Shown: positions 35,309-44,142 of the stretch, one piece after another
Layout: every line of letters begins with the position of its first letter
Position numbering within the stretch: position 1 is the first letter of the stretch
From: Serratia silvae
Lineage (GTDB): Bacteria > Pseudomonadota > Gammaproteobacteria > Enterobacterales > Enterobacteriaceae
Direction: 5' to 3'
Assembly: GCF_023282985.1 (NCBI RefSeq)
Contig: NZ_JAGQDC010000009.1
Location: 62,001-126,000, forward strand
Length of the DNA: 64,000 nucleotides
Translations under genes and position numbers: made by a program
The notes under the pieces: generated by a model
Told to the model about the DNA's origin: nothing
Seen by the model: the letters and a program-made list of their open reading frames with translations, nothing else
Database searches by the model: none

Positions 35309-36667
35309 ATGGAAAAAATAACCACCGTGAGCACTGGAAAAGAACAGGCGGACAGTTATTCAGACAATATTAATCCCATCCCCAAAGGCGGCATAGCAGA
35401 GCGCTCTGCAAGAATTAAAAAAATCCAGACTACGGCAATGATCCTGTTATTTTTCGCTGCCGTGATTAATTTTCTCGATCGCAGTTCGCTTTCCGTCGCC
35501 AACTCCACCATTCGTGAAGAAATGGGGTTGAGCGGTACCGAGATTGGCCTGCTGCTTTCCGCTTTTTCGCTGGCCTATGGGATAGCCCAATTACCCTGTG
35601 GGCCACTGCTGGATCGCAAAGGCCCACGTATCATGCTCGGCCTGGGGATGTTTGTCTGGTCTGCGTTCCAGACGATGTCTGGCATGATCCACAACTTTAC
35701 CCAGTTTATCTGGGTGCGTATTGGCTTGGGGATCGGCGAAGCCCCCATGAACCCTTGCGGTGTGAAAGTTATCAACGATTGGTTCAACATCAAAGATCGC
35801 GGCATGCCGATGGGGATCTTTAACTCGGCCTCCACCATCGGGTTAGCCATCAGCCCACCAATCCTCACCGCCATGATGCTGTTATTAGGCTGGCGCGGGA
35901 TGTTCATCACCATCGGTTTACTGGGCATTGTCCTGTCCATCGGTTGGTACATGCGGTATCGCAACCGCGAAGACATCAAGCTCAGCGAGCAGGAGCAAAG
36001 CTATCTCAACGCTGGAAGCGTCAGCGCACGCCGTGAGCCGATGGACTTCAAGGAGTGGCGATCGCTGTTCAAGAACCGCACCATGTGGGGAATGATGATC
36101 GGCTTTAGCGGCATCAACTACACCGCCTGGCTGTATCTGGCCTGGCTGCCGGGCTACCTGCAGACCACCTACCATCTGGATTTGAAAAGTACCGGTATGC
36201 TGGCGGCAATCCCGTTCCTGTTTGGTGCGGCGGGGATGTTGTCAAACGGCTTTGTCACCGACTTCCTGGTGCGCCGGGGCATGGCTCCGCTCAAGAGCCG
36301 TAAAATCTGTATCGTCGCCGGTATGCTGCTTTCCGCTGGCTTTACCTCCGTCGTGGCACAGGCGACCACCACCACCAGCGCGGTGGCATTAATCAGTATG
36401 GCACTGTTCTGTATCCACTTTGCCGGCACCTCCTGCTGGGGGCTGATCCACGTAGCGGTCACTTCCCGTATGACCGCCTCGGTGGGCAGCATTCAAAACT
36501 TTGCCAGCTTTGTGTTCGCTTCGTTTGCCCCGGTGATTACCGGCTGGATCCTGGATACCACCAACTCATTCAGCCTGGCACTGACCATTTGTTCCTGCGT
36601 TACCCTGATCGGTGCACTGTCTTACGTGTTTATCGTCAAACACCCGATCACCGACAGCGCTGCCTGA
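35309..36667 (+). CDS. lgoT: L-galactonate/H+ symporter LgoT
   Basis: This 452-residue MFS protein of the anion:cation symporter family matches E. coli LgoT (YjjL, 453). Shared blocks are MILLFFAAVINFLDRSSLSVAN, LAYGIAQLPCGPLLDRKGPRIML, GIGEAPMNPCGVKVINDWF and ASRMTASVGSIQNFASF-like segments. It imports L-galactonate with protons. ATG 35309 follows GAGG by 7 bases; GTG 35306 is possible. The long gap with operators suggests its own promoter. Confidence 0.95.
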   Translation: MEKITTVSTGKEQADSYSDNINPIPKGGIAERSARIKKIQTTAMILLFFAAVINFLDRSSLSVANSTIREEMGLSGTEIGLLLSAFSLAYGIAQLPCGPLLDRKGPRIMLGLGMFVWSAFQTMSGMIHNFTQFIWVRIGLGIGEAPMNPCGVKVINDWFNIKDRGMPMGIFNSASTIGLAISPPILTAMMLLLGWRGMFITIGLLGIVLSIGWYMRYRNREDIKLSEQEQSYLNAGSVSARREPMDFKEWRSLFKNRTMWGMMIGFSGINYTAWLYLAWLPGYLQTTYHLDLKSTGMLAAIPFLFGAAGMLSNGFVTDFLVRRGMAPLKSRKICIVAGMLLSAGFTSVVAQATTTTSAVALISMALFCIHFAGTSCWGLIHVAVTSRMTASVGSIQNFASFVFASFAPVITGWILDTTNSFSLALTICSCVTLIGALSYVFIVKHPITDSAA

Positions 36668-36679
36668 TCTTCAGATATC

Positions 36680-36701
36680 CCCCTCTCCAACCGGAGAGGG
36701 G
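36680..36701. repeat. C/T-rich palindromic repeat, copy 5
   Basis: CCCCTCTCC (36680-36688), loop AACC, GGAGAGGGG (36693-36701), between convergent lgoT and trpS2. It may act as a bidirectional terminator, though no T tract is present. Confidence 0.7.
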
Positions 36702-36704
36702 CCT

Positions 36705-37745
<1,041 letters not shown>

Positions 37746-37751
37746 TCAACG

Positions 37752-37782
37752 CTATAAAAATGCCGCCAAAACCGGCGGCATT
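37752..37782 (-). terminator. Attenuator terminator of the trpS2 leader
   Basis: On the minus strand AATGCCGCC (37782-37774), loop GGTTTT, GGCGGCATT (37767-37759), then TTTATAG. The 9-bp stem with a T run lies upstream of, not after, a gene on this strand, as in amino-acid attenuators. A competing antiterminator pairs GGGCGGCA (37812-37805) with TGCCGCC of the terminator's first arm (37780-37774). Confidence 0.82.
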
Positions 37783-37812
37783 AAAAAAGAGGGATGAATA
37801 CCCGTGCCGCCC

Positions 37813-37866
37813 TTAGAAAAGGCGCCACCAGCTAAAACAAGATGTGAACTGCGGGAAGATATTCAT
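37813..37866 (-). CDS. Trp leader peptide of trpS2
   Basis: ATG at 37866 to TAA at 37813 encodes 17 residues, MNIFPQFTSCFSWWRLF, with tandem TGG codons at 37830-37825 near the end. Two consecutive Trp codons just before mutually exclusive hairpins is the classic design of ribosome-mediated attenuation. GGATGAATA at the start pairs exactly with TATTCATCC further on (37792-37800 versus 37860-37868), which could mask the start. The Shine-Dalgarno is weak, and the best promoter would begin transcription at or near the A of ATG. Confidence 0.8.
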   Translation of the reverse strand: MNIFPQFTSCFSWWRLF

Positions 37867-37872
37867 CCAGCT

Positions 37873-37901
37873 ACGTTACACCCCGCTCAGAACCACGTCA
37901 A
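37873..37901 (-). promoter_or_regulatory. Candidate promoter of the trpS2 leader
   Basis: On the minus strand TTGACG (37901-37896), a 17-base spacer and TAACGT (37878-37873). The spacing is ideal and the -35 is near consensus. Transcription would start close to 37866, making the leader mRNA nearly leaderless. Confidence 0.5.
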
Positions 37902-37915
37902 GGGCGGAATCCGGC

Positions 37916-38443
37916 TCAGAAACTCACCTCGGCAGTAGGCACAGCGCGGATCGCCACGCCAAAACTTTCGATACTCGACAAGGTGGCATTATGGTGGGCA
38001 CGGATCTGTAGCCCGCTGGCGTGGGGTTTGTCGTGGCTGGTATGGGCATCTGCCGCCAGTACCACCGGATAACCCAGGCCAGCAGCCCGGCGGGTGGTGG
38101 TATCGACGCAGTATTCCGTGGAGTAGCCACAGATCACCAGTTGTGTAACTCCTTCGGCAATCAGCAACTTGCCCAGAGAGGTGCGTAAAAAAGAATCCGG
38201 TGTGGTTTTGTCTATCCGATGATCGCCGTTTTCCACCTGTAACCCAGCATGAATTTGCCACGCTTCGCTGCCGTGCGGCAGTTCCTCATGAGCCGTTTGA
38301 TGCTGAATAAAAATCACCGGCGCGCCAGCCTGTCGGGCACGTTCGCTCAGTTGATTAATCAGCGCGAGCACCTGCTCAGCCTCTGCTGGCGGGGGATTAA
38401 ACAGCCCTTGCTGCACATCGATGACTAACAACGCTGACTTCAT
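37916..38443 (-). CDS. Isochorismatase-family cysteine hydrolase
   Basis: This 175-residue protein begins MKSALLVIDVQQGLF, which includes the catalytic Asp of the isochorismatase/nicotinamidase fold (D9). The cysteine nucleophile lies in VICGYSTEYCVDTTTRRAAG, and a conserved lysine in DKTTPDSF completes the triad. Its substrate is probably a small amide or vinyl ether. ATG 38443 has GGAG upstream. The trpS2 leader begins about 50 bases after the stop, so read-through from this gene could also feed trpS2. Confidence 0.88.
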   Translation of the reverse strand: MKSALLVIDVQQGLFNPPPAEAEQVLALINQLSERARQAGAPVIFIQHQTAHEELPHGSEAWQIHAGLQVENGDHRIDKTTPDSFLRTSLGKLLIAEGVTQLVICGYSTEYCVDTTTRRAAGLGYPVVLAADAHTSHDKPHASGLQIRAHHNATLSSIESFGVAIRAVPTAEVSF

Positions 38444-38488
38444 AGCTGGCTCCAAAAGCGATCGTTAAATAGACAGTGCCGGTACTCG

Positions 38489-39592
38489 TTAAACAAAAGG
38501 CTGGCGTGGGCGGAAGATATGATCGACGCCCTGCTCACGCATATTCCTCACCAGATCGTGACCACCGTTAGGCGTGGCCTGCGCCAATTCCCGTTCGGCG
38601 GCAAACACCGGGCTGGCCCAGAAGATATTCACCGTATCGCCATACTGTTTAGGCAATACCAAGTGCTCACTGTAGGGATAAAATGACGAAGAGAGCACAT
38701 AGCCTTCATAGCCCTGCGGAGCCACCGCCGACGCCAGCGTATGCCCTTCGCCAAACCAGGTGATATTTGCCCAGGGCACATGGGCAAATCCCGCTAGCGC
38801 ACTGGCCATCTGCACCGCATTTTCTTCGGTCATAAACTGACCATCAATAGCTATCGCCATCTCCATCCGGCGGAACCTGGCAGCATCGTCACTGAACATA
38901 ATCTCTACCCACGGCATCGGCCGGATGCTGGCCCCCATGGTAAGGAAATAGTAAACCCCGTCGCGCTCATGCTGGGTGATGGCCATCGGCGGCCATTTGC
39001 CCTGATCGATAGCGTAATACTTCACTGAAGGGCCAAAGTGTTGTTCGTATTGTGCCTGGTAATCACTCTGCATTTTTGGCCAGGGATTGCCCTCTTCCCG
39101 CTGCCAGCTACGCCAGAACTGCCGGGTATTTTCTGCCAACGCATATTGCGTATTGGTGGACGCGGAGCCGAGCGGATAGGCCAATGGATTCTCTTTGATG
39201 CAGCTGGCGGAATAACAGACCGAGTGATCGATGTATAAACTCCAGCCGGGTATCACGGCTAGTAGCTGCCCGTGATACCACAGGGCAGCCCCGTCGTCGC
39301 TTTCCGTCCAGATCACCATCAGCCCTGCGGGATCCAATGGCGCTTCGCCTTCCAGATTACGGCAATATTCGGCCGCCAGCATTGGGGGGAGACCTGCTTC
39401 CAGAGCGGCGCGATCTTCCTGCTGCGGAGCCGTTGCCAGGTTGCGCAGCCAGCAGGCACGCACCTGAAAACGCTCGCTATATTCTTCCGTTGGGTAGATA
39501 TAAAAATAGGCGGCTCGGCTATCTTGCTGAACCACCGCGACCAGCGTTTGGTTCTCGTTATTCACTTCAGCAAGTACGTTTGACTCGTTCAT
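38489..39592 (-). CDS. Suppressor-of-fused (SUFU) domain protein
   Basis: This 367-residue cytoplasmic protein has an N-terminal half of unknown fold and a C-terminal SUFU domain (about 185-360). Fitting segments are YYAIDQGKWPPMAITQHER, YFLTMGASIRPMPWVE and NIFWASPVFAAERELAQATPNGGHDL. Bacterial SUFU proteins are often immunity proteins for polymorphic toxins, but no toxin gene is adjacent, so its role here is unknown. GAGGTGAT precedes the ATG. It lies 45 bases upstream of the isochorismatase-like gene. Confidence 0.75.
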   Translation of the reverse strand: MNESNVLAEVNNENQTLVAVVQQDSRAAYFYIYPTEEYSERFQVRACWLRNLATAPQQEDRAALEAGLPPMLAAEYCRNLEGEAPLDPAGLMVIWTESDDGAALWYHGQLLAVIPGWSLYIDHSVCYSASCIKENPLAYPLGSASTNTQYALAENTRQFWRSWQREEGNPWPKMQSDYQAQYEQHFGPSVKYYAIDQGKWPPMAITQHERDGVYYFLTMGASIRPMPWVEIMFSDDAARFRRMEMAIAIDGQFMTEENAVQMASALAGFAHVPWANITWFGEGHTLASAVAPQGYEGYVLSSSFYPYSEHLVLPKQYGDTVNIFWASPVFAAERELAQATPNGGHDLVRNMREQGVDHIFRPRQPFV

Positions 39593-39717
39593 ATCACCTC
39601 AAGGGATTGCCGGCGCAGAAGTAGGCTGCACACTAAAATAGAGTATTTCTCTGGGCCAGTGTAGAACGCATCGTCAATCGGGATCACGTGCAATCGTCTC
39701 AAAAGTGGCAGCGCTGG

Positions 39718-40602
39718 CTAACATTGCGTTGAGATGCTCTTATTCATGCGCCGCACCGCCCGGTGGTAGGAGCCATTGCGTACCGAAGCGCGCAGCACCC
39801 TTCCAACGCCACCAACGCCAATACGCACGCACCTCCGCCGGGTCGCTCCTGGGGTGAATCCCAACTGTTGCTGCGCCCAGTCCGGCAACAGATCGATCCC
39901 TGCCTGCATCACCAATGCGCCAAACGGTCGCGCCAGCGTGCTGGGAGCCGGGGCCGCCAGCAGAATGCGCGCCACTTCCAGCGTGCGTTCATCGCAAACC
40001 AACTGCGGGCGCATCTGGTGCAGATAATCATCAACCGCCGCACAGGATTTTGGGACATCGCGCGCGCCCAAGGCTTCCGCTACGCGAGCCGCTTCACGGT
40101 AATAAGTATCCTGTTGCGCAAGGGATAAGTGCGGATTGCGGTAACGCAGGTGCGAGGCCAGGAAACGGCTACTTTCGGCGACATGGACCCAGGTGAGCAG
40201 ATGCGGATCGCTGGCGGCATAAGGCTGGCCGTTATTATCAGTACCGTTGACCTGTAAATGGATGGCTTTGACTTTGGCGATCAGGCGTTGCGCCTCTGCA
40301 CTGGGGCCAAACGTGGTGACAGAGATAAACTGGCTGGTACGACGCAGGCGGCCCAGCATATCCTCGCGGAAGTTGGAATGATCCCACACGCCTGCCAAGG
40401 CCAACGGATGCAACATCTGCAACAGCAGCGCACTGACGCCGCCACAAAGCATGGAGGTGAAGTCACCATGCACTTGCCAAGTGACCGACTGCGGGCCAAA
40501 CAGCCCCGGATCGCCCGCCGGATTTTCAAAATCGATCCCGCCGAGTGCCAGCCCGGTCAAGCTGAGCACCTGTTTCTCTATCGCTGCGCGTATCACTTCC
40601 AT
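39718..40602 (-). CDS. MpaB/DUF2236-family oxygenase-like protein
   Basis: This protein of about 294 residues matches the MpaB/latex-clearing-protein (DUF2236) family. The hallmark block is LLLQMLHPLALAGVWDHSNF, followed by RLRRTSQFISVTTFG. The histidines in HPL and WDHS are likely haem or metal ligands by analogy with latex clearing protein. The substrate is unknown. The start is uncertain among ATG 40602, GTG 40614 and an internal GTG; all precede the conserved core. Confidence 0.78.
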   Translation of the reverse strand: MEVIRAAIEKQVLSLTGLALGGIDFENPAGDPGLFGPQSVTWQVHGDFTSMLCGGVSALLLQMLHPLALAGVWDHSNFREDMLGRLRRTSQFISVTTFGPSAEAQRLIAKVKAIHLQVNGTDNNGQPYAASDPHLLTWVHVAESSRFLASHLRYRNPHLSLAQQDTYYREAARVAEALGARDVPKSCAAVDDYLHQMRPQLVCDERTLEVARILLAAPAPSTLARPFGALVMQAGIDLLPDWAQQQLGFTPGATRRRCVRIGVGGVGRVLRASVRNGSYHRAVRRMNKSISTQC

Positions 40603-40703
40603 CCCCCTGTCCACGGCCTATGGCGCAGTTTATCATAGTGAGGGGCTGAGTCTGAGACTGCTCAACTCGCTATGTGGATAGCTTAAATGACAATAGATTG
40701 AGA

Positions 40704-41153
40704 ATGTCGATGATAACGATAAGAACGCGTGTGGCTGCGGATAACGTGCAGCTAGTAGAAATCTGGCAGCGTTCGGTGCGCGCCACCCATCATTTCCTGG
40801 CCGAAGAGGATATTGCGCACCTGTATCCGCTGATCCTCAACGACTATCTCCCGGCGGTAAGCGTCTGGGTAGCCGAAGACGCTGCAGGGCAGCTATGCGG
40901 TTTTATCGGCCTGGATGGAAACAAGGTAGAAATGCTGTTTATTGATGCCGAGCGCCGCGGCGAAGGTATTGGCAAAGCCCTACTGGCCGAGGTTGAAGCC
41001 ATACATCAGGAACTGCTGCTGGACGTCAACGAGCAAAACCCTCAGGCATTGGCGTTTTATCAACATTACGGTTTTGTGGTGACGGGCCGCAGCGAGCTGG
41101 ATGGCCAAGGCAAGCCTTTCCCATTACTGCATATGTTGCTGGCAGCGCAATAA
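40704..41153 (+). CDS. yjaB: GNAT N-acetyltransferase YjaB-like
   Basis: This 149-residue protein resembles E. coli YjaB along its length: RTRVAADNVQLVEIWQRSV, THHFLAEEDI, EMLFIDAERRGEGIGKALL with the acetyl-CoA loop RRGEGIGKAL, and VNEQNPQALAFYQHYGFVVTGRSE. YjaB acetylates an unknown amine. ATG 40704 or 40710 may be used. It is convergent with the TetR gene, with a degenerate palindrome between. Confidence 0.82.
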   Translation: MSMITIRTRVAADNVQLVEIWQRSVRATHHFLAEEDIAHLYPLILNDYLPAVSVWVAEDAAGQLCGFIGLDGNKVEMLFIDAERRGEGIGKALLAEVEAIHQELLLDVNEQNPQALAFYQHYGFVVTGRSELDGQGKPFPLLHMLLAAQ

Positions 41154-41159
41154 AAACAG

Positions 41160-41186
41160 GCCCCTTTCCCACGATCAGAGAGGGGC
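41160..41186. repeat. C/T-rich palindromic repeat, copy 6 (degenerate)
   Basis: GCCCCT (41160-41165) and AGGGGC (41181-41186) enclose a core similar to the other copies, between convergent yjaB and the TetR gene. Confidence 0.45.
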
Positions 41187-41200
41187 TGTCTAACGGCGGA

Positions 41201-41848
41201 TCAAACTTTATTGCCGACCTGGCTCAAACGTGGCCACACCATCATGGTGGTATCCAGCAGCCCGAATAAGTCTTCACGGCTGGCCCCTTCACGCGCTTGG
41301 GCGGACATCCCTTCAATCAGGCAAATAATGTATTTTGCCAACAACGCGGTATCGGTTCGCGCCAGCAACTCCCCTTGTTTTACCTTACGATCAAAGCAGA
41401 TTTTCAGGCTGGTTTCCTGCGCATGGTGCTTGTTGCGCAGCATCTCAGCCAGATCGTTTGAAGAGGAGGACAAGGCGGCGTTGGCACAAACCATAAAACA
41501 ACCCGCTGGGTTTTCCGGATCGGTAAATACCTCTGCCGAGGTGCGCAGATAGGTTTCGACAATGTCGGCGATCGGTAACTCCTGGGCCAGCAGGCGGTTG
41601 TAACACTCAACGTAGCGGCTCAGATAGCGCTCAACCGCAGCACGAAACAGCCCCTCTTTGTTACCAAACTCCGCATACAGCGTAGGCGCTTTAGCCCCGG
41701 TCGCGTCCACCAGATCGGCCAACGAGGTGGATTCATAGCCATGGCGCCAGAACAGCTCAAGCGCTTGCTCGACGGCCTGATCGCGATCAAACTGCTTCGG
41801 CCTGCCGCGTGATTTCTTCGCGCATGCTTCTTCATTATTGATACTCAT
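41201..41848 (-). CDS. TetR-family regulator, ComR-like
   Basis: This 215-residue repressor has the TetR helix-turn-helix (about 21-65: AVEQALELFWRHGYESTSLADLVDATGAK) and the motif LYAEFGNKEGLFRAAVERY. The N-terminal KKSRGRPKQFDRDQA resembles E. coli ComR, the copper-linked repressor of bhsA. The divergent neighbour here is a BhsA-like protein, which strengthens the ComR analogy, but ligand identity is inferred. GAGGG precedes the start. Three copies of a TTAnCGAnCGnTAA-like motif lie in the intergenic region. Confidence 0.85.
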   Translation of the reverse strand: MSINNEEACAKKSRGRPKQFDRDQAVEQALELFWRHGYESTSLADLVDATGAKAPTLYAEFGNKEGLFRAAVERYLSRYVECYNRLLAQELPIADIVETYLRTSAEVFTDPENPAGCFMVCANAALSSSSNDLAEMLRNKHHAQETSLKICFDRKVKQGELLARTDTALLAKYIICLIEGMSAQAREGASREDLFGLLDTTMMVWPRLSQVGNKV

Positions 41849-41893
41849 AGACCCTCACTTTCCCGGTGGCCCAACTCGGGCACAATAATTAAA

Positions 41894-41962
41894 TTATCGA
41901 TCGGTACAAAAAATAGTACGCCGCCGATGATAAGCGAGCAACTTTTAATTAGCGATCGGTAA
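41894..41962. promoter_or_regulatory. Candidate TetR operators 1 and 2
   Basis: TTATCGATCGGTA (41894-41906) and TTAGCGATCGGTAA (41949-41962) match a palindromic TTACCGATCGGTAA-type motif, 46-114 bases upstream of the TetR start. They suggest autoregulation. The remaining bases to 42170 are AT-rich and hold no supported gene. Confidence 0.62.
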
Positions 41963-42173
41963 GCAATGCTGCCAATGACGCCTCCTGCCGGGCAGCAAAC
42001 AGCGCTCAATCCAGGTTTCATCTTGCTACACGGTTGCGAAAATACGAGTGAATTTAAAAATAAATATTAAATAACAATAAGTTAATCAAAAATCACATCC
42101 TGACATTCCTTCCCCATCTGCCAGCGGCTTGAGCGGAATCGAACGAATTAATTAACAACCACTAAAAAAATGT

Positions 42174-42220
42174 TTGCAATCTCCCAAGCAGGAGCCTACC
42201 ATTAAATTATCGACCGTTAA
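42174..42220 (+). promoter_or_regulatory. bhsA-like promoter with candidate TetR operator 3
   Basis: TTGCAA (42174-42179), 17 bases, TACCAT (42197-42202) form a plausible sigma-70 promoter. TTATCGACCGTTAA (42207-42220) overlaps the expected start site and matches operators 1 and 2. A repressor there would block transcription directly. Confidence 0.65.
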
Positions 42221-42279
42221 GTAATTAAACGGGATACACAAAAACCTTTATTGCTCATCTAGAGCTAGGAAACAACATT

Positions 42280-42537
42280 ATGAAAAACCTGAAAATGACT
42301 ATCGCAGCCATCGCACTCGCTTCTGTATCTTTCGGTAGTTTCGCCGCAGAATTGGTCAACAGCCAACCTGCTGATCTGCAAAAATCCGGGGTGATCTCGG
42401 TGAGTGGCGCTTCTAACCTGACCTCACTGGAAAACAAACTGGCAGCCAAAGCGGATGCAGCAGGGGCTAAATCCTTCCAGATCATCGCAACAACCGGTAG
42501 CAATAAACTGCACGGCACAGCGATTATCTATAACTAA
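42280..42537 (+). CDS. bhsA: BhsA/YhcN-family periplasmic stress protein (DUF1471)
   Basis: This 85-residue protein equals E. coli BhsA in length and layout. It has a signal peptide of about 22 residues (ending SFA) and a DUF1471 domain with GVISVSGASNLTSLENKLAAK, KSFQIIATTG and LHGTAIIYN. BhsA-type proteins affect outer-membrane permeability, biofilm and stress responses including copper. AGGA precedes the ATG. A strong terminator follows. The symbol is by analogy, since the family has many paralogues. Confidence 0.8.
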   Translation: MKNLKMTIAAIALASVSFGSFAAELVNSQPADLQKSGVISVSGASNLTSLENKLAAKADAAGAKSFQIIATTGSNKLHGTAIIYN

Positions 42538-42562
42538 TCGTTAAAACGGTTTTGTGCAAAGA

Positions 42563-42590
42563 GGCGGCCAAGATGCCGCCTTTTGTTTTT
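42563..42590 (+). terminator. Rho-independent terminator of the bhsA-like gene
   Basis: GGCGGC (42563-42568), loop CAAGAT, GCCGCC (42575-42580), then TTTTGTTTTT (42581-42590). It ends 7 bases before the convergent SLC13 stop. Confidence 0.93.
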
Positions 42591-42596
42591 CTCCCC

Positions 42597-43895
42597 TCAA
42601 CCAAACCAACCCAATAGTCCAAACCACAGATAATCCAGCGGTACCAACAACCCAAAGGTTAACAGGGCCAGCAGCAGGCACAGTTTCAGTCCTTCACGCG
42701 GTGGAACTTTACCCATCCCCATTGCTACCACAATCGGTGATGCCTGATACGGCAGCAGCGGCGTGGCATAACCAATGACCTGAGTCATCAATACCGTGGT
42801 TAGCGGCAAGCCGCTCCCCTCTGACAGAACCTGCGCCAGCGGCGTAAACAACGCGGGTACGCCATTGGCCGTCACGACAAAATTCAACAGCGTCGTAATA
42901 CCGATCAACATGCCAAAAGCGGTAAATGGCCGATCCTGGGTTTGCGGTATGACGTTCAGCAACGCACTGCCTAACCAATCCCCCAACCCGGAATGGCTCA
43001 CCAAAGCCGTCAACCCAAGGATCCCTGCCACATAGAGACAAGTGCGAATGTTGACACCAGCAGCGAACTGCTCCCCCGTCAGGAAACCAATACGCGGCAA
43101 CAGGCAAATGCAAGCGGCAGTCAGCCCTACCCAGGCGGGAGCGATACCGTGCCAGCTATCGGTGATCCACAGTAGCACCGTGATCAGCAATAGCGCGATC
43201 AGCCGCCATTCCGCCGCGCTAAGCGCACTTTGCTCGGTGTTTTTTTCCACCGGTTGTGGTTTGGCACGAAACAGCCAGCAGATGCAAAACGTGAGCAACG
43301 CACCTTTTGCCAGCCCAAGGATCGGCGCATGTAGCAGCAGGTAAGCCAGATAGGTGAAGTGAATGCCATAGGCACTCTCTGCCGCCCCACTCATCACCAG
43401 ATTAGGTACGTTGGCGGGCAGAATGCTGGCCGAAAGCTGGAAGGTGCCAAACCCCACCGCCAACGCCAGGCCATAGCGGCCACGCGATCCTTCCGCCAAC
43501 CCTGCACGTTCGGCTAACGCCATAATGATCGGCATCAGCAGGGTAATACGCCCCATATTCGACGGCATGATAAAGGCCAGCGCATAGCTGATGGCCACCA
43601 CCCCGCCCACCAACCGTGGCCAGGAACCGGCCAGTAGCGGCAAAATACGGTTGGCCAACCGATCGGCCAGCCCCGTAGAGCGAATGGCTGTCCCCAGCAC
43701 AAAACCGCTCAACACCAGCCAGAATGCCGATGAGGCAAAGCCAGAGAACACCACCGCCGTCGGTGCCAACTGCAACACCATCACCGTAGCAAAAAACAGC
43801 AGCGCAACCAGATACTCCGGCAAACGCGACGTTGCCCATAAGGCGATCACCACCAAAGTGACCAGTGCAGAAACACCCATCGGGTAATCCATCAT
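42597..43895 (-). CDS. SLC13/DASS-family anion transporter
   Basis: This 432-residue multispan protein has the DASS-family pattern, including FWLVLSGFVLGTAI, FIMPSNMGRITLLMPIIMALAE and the C-terminal LNFVVTANGVPALFTPLAQVL. The signature-like SN and TAN segments mark the anion/sodium site region. Members import di- or tricarboxylates or sulfate; specificity is not evident. It is monocistronic, with 247 bases of unannotated upstream DNA (43896-44142) shared with amyA. Confidence 0.82.
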   Translation of the reverse strand: MMDYPMGVSALVTLVVIALWATSRLPEYLVALLFFATVMVLQLAPTAVVFSGFASSAFWLVLSGFVLGTAIRSTGLADRLANRILPLLAGSWPRLVGGVVAISYALAFIMPSNMGRITLLMPIIMALAERAGLAEGSRGRYGLALAVGFGTFQLSASILPANVPNLVMSGAAESAYGIHFTYLAYLLLHAPILGLAKGALLTFCICWLFRAKPQPVEKNTEQSALSAAEWRLIALLLITVLLWITDSWHGIAPAWVGLTAACICLLPRIGFLTGEQFAAGVNIRTCLYVAGILGLTALVSHSGLGDWLGSALLNVIPQTQDRPFTAFGMLIGITTLLNFVVTANGVPALFTPLAQVLSEGSGLPLTTVLMTQVIGYATPLLPYQASPIVVAMGMGKVPPREGLKLCLLLALLTFGLLVPLDYLWFGLLGWFG

Positions 43896-44142
43896 CCCTA
43901 CTCCCTGCCATCGTTAGTATTTTGTTATCAACTAGTTACATCTTCACATAACAGAAACGCCCGAACGGTGAAACGGCTCACAATTCACAGGCGGCGGCCA
44001 AATCGGCCATACTCTCCCTGCGCCAAGAGGTTACTCTGCTTACAGGTTAGCGCTACCTATTTTCCCTTTTGCCAAAAGTGGCCCATGCTTAGAGGGGCGA
44101 GCATTTAGCACACGTTTACTGACGAATCGGGGTACTGTACTA

